DNA from: Chitinophagaceae bacterium
GTDB lineage: Bacteria > Bacteroidota > Bacteroidia > Chitinophagales > Chitinophagaceae
DNA: 64,000 nt
Assembly: GCA_025360525.1 (NCBI GenBank)
Contig: JANYCA010000008.1
Span: forward strand, 1 to 64,000
Reading direction: 5' to 3'
Shown here one piece after another: positions 9,049 to 18,272 of the stretch; within the stretch, counting starts at the first letter, position 1, and each line of letters starts with the position of its first letter. Position numbers and translations under genes: made by a program. The notes under the pieces are model-generated. The model was not told where the DNA came from, searched no databases, and worked only from the letters and a program-made list of their open reading frames with translations.

Positions 9049-9477
9049 ATGAAACAGATTGCCTGCCCCAAATGCCAAAGCCAGCAAGTGATTAAAAGTG
9101 GCGTTATCAATGAACGGCAGCGGTTTCGCTGTAAACAATGTGGCTATTCATTTACTGTTTTAAAAAAAGGGAAAAATATTGATCCTTATTATGTCCTCAA
9201 AGCATTGCAATAACATTTGTTTGGGGTACCCTTAAGGGAAATTGAAAGGATACTCCGCATTAGCCATGTATCGGTGATGACCTGGGTAAAAAAATATAAC
9301 ATTAAAGCACCTGACAATTATGAATACCATCCCACTTACCAGGTATTAACGCACATGGAACTGATGGATTTTTTTAGTGTAAAAGAAAAGCTTAAAAGTT
9401 CAGGATGCATCGTAACTGAACTAGGGTATAAATTCATGGTGATAAAGTGGGAGCGGTTTAAGAAAAATAGATTGTAA
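9049..9477 (+). pseudogene. InsA-like zinc-ribbon / HTH protein interrupted by an in-frame stop
   Basis: A 142-codon frame from ATG 9049 encodes an N-terminal zinc ribbon (CPKCQSQQVIKSG...RFRCKQCGYSF) like that of IS1-family InsA. A helix-turn-helix follows (VPLREIERILRISHVSVMTWVKKY), then a C-terminal domain ending KFMVIKWERF. A TAA at 9211-9213 (codon 55) breaks it, and the frame continues cleanly on both sides. No InsB transposase partner follows. Short solo proteins of this kind occur in Bacteroidota and may act as DNA-binding regulators rather than transposases (inference). Its position between acs and the porin/transporter genes suggests a local regulator. A single recent nonsense mutation, reassembly error or read-through are all possible. 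Confidence 0.65.
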
Positions 9478-9564
9478 ACTATATCATTAGCAGCAATATA
9501 GTTTGCATTGCATTTTTGCAAAAACATTTTTTAAAATTGATTTATGTTTTTAACCAAAATATAA

Positions 9565-10842
9565 ATGATATGCTTTAAAAAACCGTTTTCGATTATTGGT
9601 TTGATGGGATTTATTTCTGCTACATCAATTTTTGCACAGGAAAAAAAAGTTATCCCTCCTTCCCCCGTTATTTCTACCACATTGTATGGCTTTGTACGAA
9701 ATGATTTTTTTTCGATACCAGACAGTATGTATTTGTGAGAGAAGGGCAATTAAACCTGTATCCAAAAGATAAGGATATACAAAGTGATGGGTTGGATTAC
9801 AACAAAAAATCGCAATTGAATATTTTAGGAATTCTTACAAGGCTTGGCGTAAAGGTTACCGGCCCCATGCGTTTAAAGCAAAAACATCTGCTGTAATAGA
9901 ATGAGATTTTTTTGGGCAGGCGGATGTAAACATTGGCCTGTTTAGATTAAGGCATGGCTAGGTAAAATTAGATTGAGAAAAGTCTGCACTTACACTTGGG
10001 CAAACCTGGTATCCAATGTTTGTTCCTGAATGTTTTCCTGGTGTAGTAAGTGTCAATACTGGAATTCCTATTGCCCCATTTGGTTGGGCAGGGCAAGTAA
10101 AATATTCCTATAAACTTACTAAAAAAACTACTTTATCATTTACAGCCTACAAGCCAAGAGAGTTTGCTGAGGCTAACGTAAACCCAGCCGATGTAACAAA
10201 TGCCGCCTCTTTAAACGCAGCTTTACCACAACTTAATTTGCACCTTCAATTTAAAGGAGACAAATTATTGGTGGGTGGCCAAATGGAATATGGTTCGGTA
10301 GAGTCTTATGTAAAATATGAGGTTGCTCCAAATATTTGTACAAGCAATGAAGCTGTAAACGCAATAACTTTTATGGCTTATAAAAAATTACCACAAAAAA
10401 AGTGGGGATTAAAACACAAGTTATGCTTGGACAAAACACAAACCATTGGGTAATGATAGGAGGTTATTTAGGTTACAATGTAACACCCACATCGATTGAA
10501 ACCTATAAACCCGTAAAAACAACTGCTGCCTGAATAGATATTTATGGTACAGGAAAAAAAGTTGTACCTGGCTTTTTTGCCGGATATAGCGTAATTAATG
10601 GAGCCACCACAGGCGCTACAGCAGCTTACGGCAGGGCAATTGGCGTAAGTGGCAGAGGCATAAAAGATTTGATAAGAGTTGCTCCACGCCTGGATATTAT
10701 AAGTGGTAAAATAAGTTTTAGAAACGAATTAGAATTTACCCAGGCGCAATATGGCACAAGAGCAATTGATGCAAAAGTAACAGGTACCACAAATAAAGTA
10801 ACCAACATGCGTTTTATATTTTCAACTATATTCAATTTTTAA
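9565..10842 (+). pseudogene. Decayed outer-membrane porin gene (DcaP-like beta-barrel)
   Basis: The start is intact: signal peptide ICFKKPFSIIGLMGFISATS then IFAQ, followed by ISTTLYGFVRNDFFS. The sequence then shifts frame near 9708 (continuing FFDTRQYVFVREGQLNLYPKD) and again near 9868. Stops occur at about 9902, 9959 and 9974 before a long open part, LTLGQTWYPMFVPECFPGVVSVNTGIPIAPFG (10000 onward). Further breaks follow near 10450 and 10530, and the end reads MRFIFSTIFNF, a typical barrel C-terminus. The pieces together match a roughly 400-residue trimeric-porin-like protein. The intact MHS transporter gene starts 16 bp after its end, so the porin once headed that operon. Confidence 0.75.
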
Positions 10843-10858
10843 ACAACCGTTAATAATT

Positions 10859-12553
10859 ATGAGTAACAATAAACCTGACAAAGGGATGGGCTTTATCATA
10901 GGTGCTTCATCCGTAGGCACCCTTATCGAGTGGTATGATTTCTATATATTCGGCATGCTTGCCACCATTATATCCAAACAATTTTTTCCAGAAGATTCTG
11001 GCACTTCTGCCTTACTAAGCACATTGGCTATTTTCGCTGCCGGCTTTATTGTTCGTCCCTTTGGTGCACTCGTGTTTGGCCGGCTTGGAGATAAGATAGG
11101 CCGCAAACATACCTTTTTGCTAACCCTTGTTTTAATGGGGGGGTCCACATTTGCTATTGGCCTGGTACCAGGTTTTAAAACCATTGGATGGGCTGCTCCT
11201 ATCTTAGTGTTGATCCTTCGCTTGGTGCAGGGTCTTGCTTTGGGCGGAGAGTATGGAGGTGCGGCTACCTATGTAGCAGAACATGCACCTGCAAACAGGC
11301 GTGGTTACTGGACAAGCTGGATACAAACCACTGCCACATTAGGGCTGTTTCTTGCTCTAGGTATTATATTATTAATTAGACAAGGACAAGGCATTGAAAA
11401 ATTTTCATCTGAATGGGGCGGCTGGCGCTATCCTTTCTGGATTTCATTGTTGCTGGTAATTGTGTCCATTATCATCCGCATGAAAATGAGTGAATCTCCC
11501 ATGTTTGCCAAAGTAAAAGCAGAAGGCAAAACATCAGTGAATCCCTTAAAAGAAAGTTTTGGACACCGTGCAAATTTTAAAATGGTTTTGCTGGCCTTGT
11601 TTGGTGCTGTGATGGGGCAAGGAGTTATCTGGTACACCGGCCAGTTCTATGCCCAATCTTTCATCGAAAATATTTGTAAAGTTAATTTTAGCGAATCAAG
11701 AAATATGTTGCTGATTGCCATTTTACTTGCCACTCCTTTCTTTGTAATTTTTGGTTCGTTGAGTGATAAAATTGGCAGAAAATGGATCATGCTGTTAGGG
11801 ATGCTACTGGGTATTTGTACCTATTTTCCTATTTACAAATGCTTTATTAAATTGACGAGTGCATCCAATAAAACTGCAATGGTAGATTTTGCCAAAACAA
11901 CCAAGTCGGAACCTATTGCTACCATTGATGGAAAAGATAAAAAGAAAATGTTGGTGGCTGTAAAATATGATACTGCCTATACAGATGGTGCAAAGTTTAC
12001 TTATACAAAAACAGATACCATTCATTTTACTGCTGATTATACTGGTAATACTACTTCCGTCGGTTACCTGCTTGCCAAAAAAGATGATCCAACTCTATCT
12101 GATACCTTTATTGTAAAAGCAAAAACTATAGCAGGAATTACAAGGCCCGAAGGAATTACATTTACTAAGGTTGAAAAAAAATCTGCAAAGCCCGGCGTAG
12201 TAATTGAGAAGTCGCTTGACAATAAGACTTTCTGGTGGATGGTGTTGCTGATATTTGTACAAGTGGTATATGTAACCATGGTGTATGGGCCTATGGCTGC
12301 ATTTCTGGTAGAATTGTTTCCAACAAAAATAAGGTACACCTCTATGTCTTTACCGTATCATATTGGCAATGGTGTTTTTGGCGGATTGGTACCTTTCCTG
12401 GGAACGCTCATCGTGGAGTTTACTAAATCTGAGCAACATCCGGGTGGAGATCCTTTGGCAGGATTATGGTATCCAATTGGCGTAGCAATTCTTTGCGTAG
12501 TTATCGGTACCATCTACCTCAGCAATAAAATTAATACGGATGTAATGGATTAA
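10859..12553 (+). CDS. MHS-family major facilitator transporter with a large hydrophilic insertion
   Basis: The 564-residue protein is a metabolite:proton symporter of the MHS (ProP/KgtP/ShiA-like) family. The signature GTLIEWYDFYIFG opens TM1. FGRLGDKIGRKHTF is the canonical loop 2-3 motif, LRLVQGLALGGEYGGAATYVAEHAP follows, and SLSDKIGRKWIM is its second-half copy. An extra ~120 residues (about 334-455), hydrophilic and beta-like (VDFAKTTKSEPIATIDGKDKK...), interrupt the second half before the last membrane segments, so the protein is well above the usual ~430-residue length. The substrate is unproven. The adjacent acs suggests a short-chain carboxylate. A small membrane protein gene follows 26 bp downstream. 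Confidence 0.88.
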   Translation: MSNNKPDKGMGFIIGASSVGTLIEWYDFYIFGMLATIISKQFFPEDSGTSALLSTLAIFAAGFIVRPFGALVFGRLGDKIGRKHTFLLTLVLMGGSTFAIGLVPGFKTIGWAAPILVLILRLVQGLALGGEYGGAATYVAEHAPANRRGYWTSWIQTTATLGLFLALGIILLIRQGQGIEKFSSEWGGWRYPFWISLLLVIVSIIIRMKMSESPMFAKVKAEGKTSVNPLKESFGHRANFKMVLLALFGAVMGQGVIWYTGQFYAQSFIENICKVNFSESRNMLLIAILLATPFFVIFGSLSDKIGRKWIMLLGMLLGICTYFPIYKCFIKLTSASNKTAMVDFAKTTKSEPIATIDGKDKKKMLVAVKYDTAYTDGAKFTYTKTDTIHFTADYTGNTTSVGYLLAKKDDPTLSDTFIVKAKTIAGITRPEGITFTKVEKKSAKPGVVIEKSLDNKTFWWMVLLIFVQVVYVTMVYGPMAAFLVELFPTKIRYTSMSLPYHIGNGVFGGLVPFLGTLIVEFTKSEQHPGGDPLAGLWYPIGVAILCVVIGTIYLSNKINTDVMD

Positions 12554-12579
12554 TGCACAACTTTAAAACTTAAAAAAAA

Positions 12580-12837
12580 ATGAACAAACTAAAAAAGTCT
12601 TTGGGAATTCTTTGGATGCTGCTGGCACCTGCAATTATTTTATTTTTATTTTGGCAGGCAGCAGAAAAAATAGGCAAAGCTACAGAAGCCACCCGGGCAA
12701 ATGTCACACTGCAATGGAGTATTATCCTAATCATTTTTTTCCCTATCTGTGTTGGCCTGCTAATTTTTGGCTACTACGCCAGCAAAGGTTATTATGAACA
12801 CCTGCCCGAGAGTTCTGCGGAAATAACTGACTACTAA
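12580..12837 (+). CDS. Small two-helix membrane protein, transporter companion
   Basis: The 85-residue protein has two clear hydrophobic helices, about residues 8-26 (LGILWMLLAPAIILFLFWQ) and 45-66 (TLQWSIILIIFFPICVGLLIFGYYA), joined by a polar hairpin with charged ends. It starts 26 bp after the MHS transporter stop and before a shared terminator, so it is almost certainly in the same operon. I know no biochemical function. An accessory or stability subunit of the transporter is a reasonable guess. Confidence 0.7.
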   Translation: MNKLKKSLGILWMLLAPAIILFLFWQAAEKIGKATEATRANVTLQWSIILIIFFPICVGLLIFGYYASKGYYEHLPESSAEITDY

Positions 12838-12854
12838 TATTAATAAGCCTTGAC

Positions 12855-12906
12855 GGGATGATATAGATTGCCTACTTTAGGCACTCTATGTTATCCCTTT
12901 TATTTT
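12855..12906 (+). terminator. Terminator after the transporter operon
   Basis: GGGATGATATAGATTGCCT pairs, with a few mismatches, with the segment ending CTATGTTATCCC (to 12897). A T-rich run (CCCTTTTATTTTTT) follows. It sits 18 bp past the small membrane protein stop. Confidence 0.7.
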
Positions 12907-12997
12907 TTACTATACCACAAAGCAATCTAAAAAAGCAGCCATTTCCCTTGCTCTCCTATCACACCACCCTATGTGCAGTTAGGCACACAGCGATATA

Positions 12998-13603
12998 TTA
13001 ACCCCAATTTACCTGCCCCTGCTTTTCAACAATAAACTGCATAATGCTTTCCAGTTCCACACCTGCCCTGTTCATGGCATCTTGAATTTCTTCCCTGTTT
13101 ACACTAGCAGCAAAGCCCTTTTCTTTAAAGCGTTTTTTTATGCCTTTTAATTCCATGCCTCCATAGCCTTCTGGCCGCATTAAGCTGTAGGCATGTGTTA
13201 GGCCGCTTAGTTCATCAAAAGCAAAAAGCATTTTATCCATCTGCGTTATCGGCTCCACACCAAAATGATTGGGCCCGTGGCTGGCTATTGCATGTATAAT
13301 TTCCGGGTCTATATTGCTGGCTTCCAGTTCTTCAATTATTTTTTTACAATGCAAATCTGGCCACTGATCCCAATCTGCATCATGCAACAGGCCCGCCATT
13401 TCCCATCGCCATTGATCGGCTTCGTTTAAGCCTTCCTTTTCTGCAGCCCAGCTCTTCATTAAATGAGCTACCTGCTTCATGTGTAGTTTTAGCCGATCAT
13501 TTTTTACCCAATCATTTAACAACCGGTGAGCATCTTCATAACTTAATACATTGCCTGCATTTACGGGGCTACCAAAAACAGAACGATCTAATTGTAATGA
13601 CAT
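12998..13603 (-). CDS. HD-domain predicted phosphohydrolase
   Basis: The 201-residue protein contains an HD metal-binding site: His in LKLHMKQVAHLMKSWA, the HD pair in MAGLLHDADWDQWP, a second His pair in HAIASHGPNHFG, and an Asp in MLFAFDELSGL. HD proteins are usually metal-dependent phosphohydrolases acting on nucleotides or signalling molecules. The substrate here is unknown. It is transcribed alone, convergent with the transporter operon and divergent from the GH20 gene, whose start is about 100 bp away. Confidence 0.8.
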   Translation of the reverse strand: MSLQLDRSVFGSPVNAGNVLSYEDAHRLLNDWVKNDRLKLHMKQVAHLMKSWAAEKEGLNEADQWRWEMAGLLHDADWDQWPDLHCKKIIEELEASNIDPEIIHAIASHGPNHFGVEPITQMDKMLFAFDELSGLTHAYSLMRPEGYGGMELKGIKKRFKEKGFAASVNREEIQDAMNRAGVELESIMQFIVEKQGQVNWG

Positions 13604-13700
13604 ATTTTCTTTTTAATTTTTTGATTTAATTTTTACAGATTGTGTTGAATCAATTATAATCAAGTAATTTTAAAATTAATTCAAAAATCACAATCGCAAT

Positions 13701-15605
13701 ATGAAAAAAATTCTTTCGCTGGCATTCTGTTGCTGTATAACAGCCAGCACTTTCAGTCAACAACAATCCATTTCCATCATTCCCGAACCCGTACAAATGT
13801 CCCAGAAAAACGGACGGTTTCAATTGCCCAAAAATATCAATATCAGTTCCTCCGGCAACAAAGAAGTACAATTTGCTGCAATCCAATTGCAGAAAAAAAT
13901 AAGTACTTCAACGGGTTATAGTGTTAAACTTTCAGCCAATGCTGCTAGCGCAAATATACAGCTGGTACTTAATACCAATGCCAATAATACATTGGGCAAA
14001 GAAGGTTACCAGTTATCTGTTACGCCCAAAAATATCATCATCAAAGCCAATGAGCCTGCAGGTTTATTTTATGGCGTTCAAACTTTGTTACAACTGTTAC
14101 CCAAAGAAATTGTAAGCAAACAATTGGTGAAAAATATTGCATGGTCCGTCCCCTGTATAGAAATTACAGATTATCCACGCTTTGGCTGGCGAGGAATCAT
14201 GCTCGATGTAAGTCGGCACTTTTTTACAAAAGATGAAGTAAAGAATTTTATTGATGAGATGGCTGCTTATAAATTAAATTTATTTCACTGGCACCTGGTA
14301 GATGATGAAGGCTGGCGTGTTGAAATAAAATCATTACCAAAACTAACAAGTGTTGGTGCATGGAATGCAAAACGTGTTGGTCATTTTGGCGACTTTACTC
14401 CTATTGGTGCTGATGAGCCCCGCAACTACGGCGGCTTTTATACACAGGAGGATATTAAAGAAGTGGTTGCCTATGCTGCAGCCCGGTTTGTAAATGTATT
14501 ACCGGAAATTGATATTCCCGGCCATAGCCTTGCGGCTGTAGCTTCTTATCCCGAGCTGTCCTGCACGCCCGGAGCAGAAAATTACAAAGTTCGTTCGGGT
14601 GAAGAAATTATGGATTGGAGCGGACCGCATTTTGTTGCTTTAATAGATAATACGCTTTGCCCTGCCAATGAAAAAGTATATCCTTTTCTTGATAAAGTAT
14701 TTACAGAAATTGCTCAATTATTTCCTTTTGAATACATACATGTAGGCGGCGATGAGTGTGCTAAAAACTTTTGGGAAAAAAGTGATGCCGTAAAGGCACT
14801 CATGCAAAAAGAAGGACTGACGACAATGGACCAGGTGCAGGGATATTTTGAAAACAGGGTAGAGAAAATTGTAAACAGCAAGGGAAAAAAAATGATGGGC
14901 TGGGATGAGATTTTAGAAGGTGGGGTTTCTCCTACCGCAGCTATTATGAGCTGGCGTGGCACCAAGGGCGGTGTTGAAGCCTCCAATAAAGGACATGAGG
15001 TGGTGATGAGCCCCACAACGTTTGTTTATCTTGATTATATGCAAAGCGATGCCATAATGGAGCCAAAAGTATATGCTTCACTCAGGGTTAATAAAACCTA
15101 TTCTTATGAGCCTGTGTCTGAAGGCATCAACGAAAAACTGGTAAAAGGTGTGCAGGGAAATTTATGGACAGAGCAGGTTTATAACTACCGCCAGGTGCAG
15201 TACATGACGTGGCCACGTTCATTTGCCGTTAGTGAAATTGCCTGGAGCCCTGCTGCTAAAAAGAACTGGAAAAGTTTTAGCGGAAAAATAGAAGATCATT
15301 TTAAAAGATTTGATGTTGCAGAAATTAAATATGCACCCAGCATGTATGATGCTGATTTTATGGTAAAGAAAAATGATAAAGGAGAACTGGTAGTTAGCCT
15401 GGCTACCGAAATAGAAGGGCTGGATATTTATTACAGCTTCGATAACTCCTATCCTGATCATTTTTATCCAAAATATACAGCACCTCTTACAGTACCTGTA
15501 GATGCAAGTATGCTGAGAGTAATTACCTATCGGGGCAAACAACCCGTTGGCAGAATGAACAATATGCCGGTGGAGGAATTAAAAAAAAGAGTACTTAAAA
15601 AATAA
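13701..15605 (+). CDS. Beta-N-acetylhexosaminidase, glycoside hydrolase family 20
   Basis: The enzyme removes terminal N-acetylglucosamine or N-acetylgalactosamine from chitin-derived or glycan substrates by substrate-assisted catalysis. A signal peptide (KKILSLAFCCCITASTFS) exports it. The GH20b N-terminal domain spans about residues 22-155. The catalytic barrel follows with FGWRGIMLDVSRHFF, NLFHWHLVDDEGWR and the catalytic Asp-Glu pair in YIHVGGDECAKNFW (about 350). Later come MMGWDEIL and MSWRGTKGG. A short beta-rich C-terminal region follows residue 530. The 634-residue length is typical. The adjacent esterase-like gene suggests processing of decorated glycans. Confidence 0.93.
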   Translation: MKKILSLAFCCCITASTFSQQQSISIIPEPVQMSQKNGRFQLPKNINISSSGNKEVQFAAIQLQKKISTSTGYSVKLSANAASANIQLVLNTNANNTLGKEGYQLSVTPKNIIIKANEPAGLFYGVQTLLQLLPKEIVSKQLVKNIAWSVPCIEITDYPRFGWRGIMLDVSRHFFTKDEVKNFIDEMAAYKLNLFHWHLVDDEGWRVEIKSLPKLTSVGAWNAKRVGHFGDFTPIGADEPRNYGGFYTQEDIKEVVAYAAARFVNVLPEIDIPGHSLAAVASYPELSCTPGAENYKVRSGEEIMDWSGPHFVALIDNTLCPANEKVYPFLDKVFTEIAQLFPFEYIHVGGDECAKNFWEKSDAVKALMQKEGLTTMDQVQGYFENRVEKIVNSKGKKMMGWDEILEGGVSPTAAIMSWRGTKGGVEASNKGHEVVMSPTTFVYLDYMQSDAIMEPKVYASLRVNKTYSYEPVSEGINEKLVKGVQGNLWTEQVYNYRQVQYMTWPRSFAVSEIAWSPAAKKNWKSFSGKIEDHFKRFDVAEIKYAPSMYDADFMVKKNDKGELVVSLATEIEGLDIYYSFDNSYPDHFYPKYTAPLTVPVDASMLRVITYRGKQPVGRMNNMPVEELKKRVLKK

Positions 15606-15675
15606 TTAAGTAACCGTTTTTTAAAATTTAGAGTAACAATCAATCCTGTTGGTTGTTACTTCCTTTATAACATGT

Positions 15676-16602
15676 ATGAATAAAAAAATATCGCTTCTTT
15701 TCTTACTTACCCTCTCAATATTTCAACAGGTGATTAGTCAGACAATCTTTCCCCTATACCCCGATAGTATCCCAAACAGCAAGCCATCTGTTGATGAAGA
15801 AGTGGCTTCTTTCCAGAATGGGGTCGATATCATCAGTAAAGTTTCAAGACCCACAATAACTGTTTATCAGCCTGCAACAAACCAGGCAAACGGTACAGCG
15901 GTTATCATCTTTCCTGGAGGTGGTTATTGGATTGAAGCAGCGGTACACGAAGGATCGGATGTAGCAAAGAAGTTTACAGAAATTGGCGTTACGGCATTTG
16001 TTGTAAAATACCGTATTCCCAATTCAACATGGATGGTAAACACAGAAATAGGTCCGCTGCAGGATGCACAACAAGCAATAAAAACCGTAAGGGAAAATGC
16101 CGCAAAATGGAATATTAATCCCGGTCGTATTGGCGTGCTGGGGTTTTCTGCGGGCGGGCATCTTGCAGCTACAACAGGAACCCATTTTAAAAAAGTGCTT
16201 ATCCCCAATGCGAACAATACAAGTTTGCGGCCCGATTTTATGATATTGATTTATCCCGTTATCAGTTTTATGCCTGGCATAGGTCACCAGGGTTCGGCAG
16301 CGCAACTTATTGGCAACAATGCAACGCTGGAAAAAAAAGCGGAATACTCAAATGAGTTACTGGTAACAGCGGAAACGCCAGCATCATTCCTGGTTCATTC
16401 CAGTAACGATGACGGTGTTAGTCCGATGAACAGCATTGAGTTTTACAATGCACTCATTAAAAATAAGGTACCGGCAGAACTACATTTATATCAATCCGGC
16501 GGCCATGGCTTTGGTTTGTATATAAAAAACAGCAAAGAGTTATGGATGGACCGGTGCAAAAACTGGCTTCTTTTAAATGGCTGGTTAAATAGCAATAATT
16601 AA
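15676..16602 (+). CDS. Secreted alpha/beta-hydrolase, carbohydrate-esterase-like
   Basis: From ATG 15676 the protein is 308 residues with a signal peptide (MNKKISLLFLLTLSIFQQVISQ). An upstream in-frame TTG (15649) would spoil the signal. The hydrolase fold shows the oxyanion loop VIIFPGGGYWIEA, the nucleophile elbow GFSAGGHLAA (Ser), an Asp in SSNDDGVSPMNS, and the His in SGGHGFGLY. The family includes acetyl-xylan and other sugar esterases often annotated as xylanase-like. The substrate is not determinable. It lies 70 bp after the GH20 gene on the same strand and may work with it. Confidence 0.82.
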   Translation: MNKKISLLFLLTLSIFQQVISQTIFPLYPDSIPNSKPSVDEEVASFQNGVDIISKVSRPTITVYQPATNQANGTAVIIFPGGGYWIEAAVHEGSDVAKKFTEIGVTAFVVKYRIPNSTWMVNTEIGPLQDAQQAIKTVRENAAKWNINPGRIGVLGFSAGGHLAATTGTHFKKVLIPNANNTSLRPDFMILIYPVISFMPGIGHQGSAAQLIGNNATLEKKAEYSNELLVTAETPASFLVHSSNDDGVSPMNSIEFYNALIKNKVPAELHLYQSGGHGFGLYIKNSKELWMDRCKNWLLLNGWLNSNN

Positions 16603-16631
16603 GTAGCTATACAGGTTAAAAACTGATTTAC

Positions 16632-16759
16632 GGGTGCATTTTAAATTGTCGGTATTGCCCCCATCCCCTAAAGGGGAGCTAGTGCTTTAGAATGGGCGTT
16701 CTCATTGAAACCCTGCGTCTGTTTGTATTGAACGACCAGCGACAATTTAAAATGCACCC
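16632..16759. mobile_element. 128-bp MITE-like element with perfect 20-bp inverted ends and 8-bp target duplication
   Basis: The left end GGGTGCATTTTAAATTGTCG (16632-16651) is exactly mirrored by CGACAATTTAAAATGCACCC (16740-16759). The 8-bp word TGATTTAC directly flanks both sides (16624-16631 and 16760-16767), as expected for a target-site duplication. The interior has no ORF but holds a palindromic core (CCCCATCCCCTAAAGGGGAG, about 16660-16679). It sits between the hydrolase stop and the rsmF start. No related transposase gene is present in the window, so it would have been moved in trans. Confidence 0.85.
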
Positions 16760-16817
16760 TGATTTACCTGCTGCATTTTAATTGCAGATATTTGCATCAA
16801 TTAAAATATTTCATCTT

Positions 16818-18215
16818 TTGCAGTTACCATCCGCCTTCCTCCATTCGCTTAAAAATCTCCATGGCTTCGACAAAGAAGCATTCAAAAAAATACATGAAAG
16901 TGGCGGGCAGGTTACTTCTATCAGACTAAATCCTTTTAAGCAATTAAAGGAAGGGATATTTCAGAAGCTTATAGCTGCCGGCGATCAACCATCTGCCATT
17001 GATAAAATACCCTGGTGCCAAAATGGATTTTATTTACCAGAACGGCCTTCCTTTACACTCGACCCTCTTTTTCATGCAGGTGCTTATTATGTGCAGGAAG
17101 CCAGCAGTATGTTTCTGGAGCAGGCCTTACAACAAACAATCGATTTATCTAAACCCATAAAAATATTAGACCTGTGTGCGGCACCTGGTGGCAAATCCAC
17201 CTTGATACAGTCGCTTATCAGCAACGAAAGCCTGTTGGTAAGTAATGAGTTGATTAAATCAAGGGTGACTATTTTGACCGAAAACATTATCAAATGGGGC
17301 GCTGCCAATGTGGTTGTTACCAACAACGATCCTGCTCATTTTAAGCGCTTGCCCAATTTTTTTGATGTAATGGTAGTGGATGCACCTTGCAGTGGAAGCG
17401 GTTTATTTAGAAAAGATTCCAATGCCATAAACGAATGGAACGAGCCACATGTTGAAGGTTGTAGCATTCGCCAGCAAAGGATTTTAACAGATGCATTGCC
17501 TTCACTAAAAGAAGGTGGTGTATTAATTTATTCTACCTGCTCCTATTCAACCGCCGAAAATGAAGCGAATGCTGACTGGCTGATGGCAACCATGCAAATG
17601 GAAAGCTGTCAATTGGCCATTGATAAAAACTGGGGCATTGTAGAGACTCAATCAGATCGTCACCATGCTTATGGGTACCGATTTTACCCAGACAAAGTAA
17701 AAGGCGAAGGTTTTTTTATTGCCGCATTTAAAAAAACAGGTAACGGCAATACTCCCGATAACAAACAATTATCGAAAAAATATGGGGAGAAACTTAGTAA
17801 AGCGGCCATTGAAGTAGTGAGCCCCTTTTTACAAAATACTGCCGCTAATTATTTTATTCAGCAAAGCGATGAGGCCTTTGCCATACCCTTGCAGCTGGAA
17901 AATGACGTAGCTATTATTCAATCCAATCTTTACATAAAAAAAGCTGGTATAAAGCTGGGACAAATAATGAGGACTGAATTAATTCCCGATCATCAACTGG
18001 CATTAAGCACTATTTTAAATACTTCAATACCTGCAATTGAAACAGATAAGAAAACTGCTTTACAATATTTACGCCGGCAGGAAATTAGATTTGATAGCAG
18101 CATAAAAGGCTGGGCATTAATTACCCACAAGCAGCTTCCCTTGGGCTGGATGAAGGTTTTGGCCAATCGCATCAACAATTATTATCCCAAAGAGTGGCGG
18201 ATTCTTAACAAGTAA
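16818..18215 (+). CDS. RsmF/NSUN-type RNA (cytosine-5) methyltransferase
   Basis: This family makes 5-methylcytosine in rRNA (RsmF/YebU) or tRNA. The SAM-binding block is ILDLCAAPGGKSTLIQSL. The catalytic cysteines are in VVDAPCSGSGLFRKD and IYSTCSYSTAENEAN. A C-terminal RsmF-like RNA-binding part follows (LIPDHQLALS..., LQYLRRQEIRFD, GWALITHKQLPLGWMK). No in-frame ATG precedes the conserved N-terminus. A TTG at 16818 (LQLPSAFLHSL) fits the family best, and a TTG at 16782 would add 12 residues. The MITE ends 50 bp upstream of the start and may have altered its promoter. Confidence 0.87.
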   Translation: MQLPSAFLHSLKNLHGFDKEAFKKIHESGGQVTSIRLNPFKQLKEGIFQKLIAAGDQPSAIDKIPWCQNGFYLPERPSFTLDPLFHAGAYYVQEASSMFLEQALQQTIDLSKPIKILDLCAAPGGKSTLIQSLISNESLLVSNELIKSRVTILTENIIKWGAANVVVTNNDPAHFKRLPNFFDVMVVDAPCSGSGLFRKDSNAINEWNEPHVEGCSIRQQRILTDALPSLKEGGVLIYSTCSYSTAENEANADWLMATMQMESCQLAIDKNWGIVETQSDRHHAYGYRFYPDKVKGEGFFIAAFKKTGNGNTPDNKQLSKKYGEKLSKAAIEVVSPFLQNTAANYFIQQSDEAFAIPLQLENDVAIIQSNLYIKKAGIKLGQIMRTELIPDHQLALSTILNTSIPAIETDKKTALQYLRRQEIRFDSSIKGWALITHKQLPLGWMKVLANRINNYYPKEWRILNK

Positions 18216-18272
18216 TAGTGCCGGCAACAAAATTTTTTACCCATCTTTGCCAACGAGAAAATTTAAGAAAAA

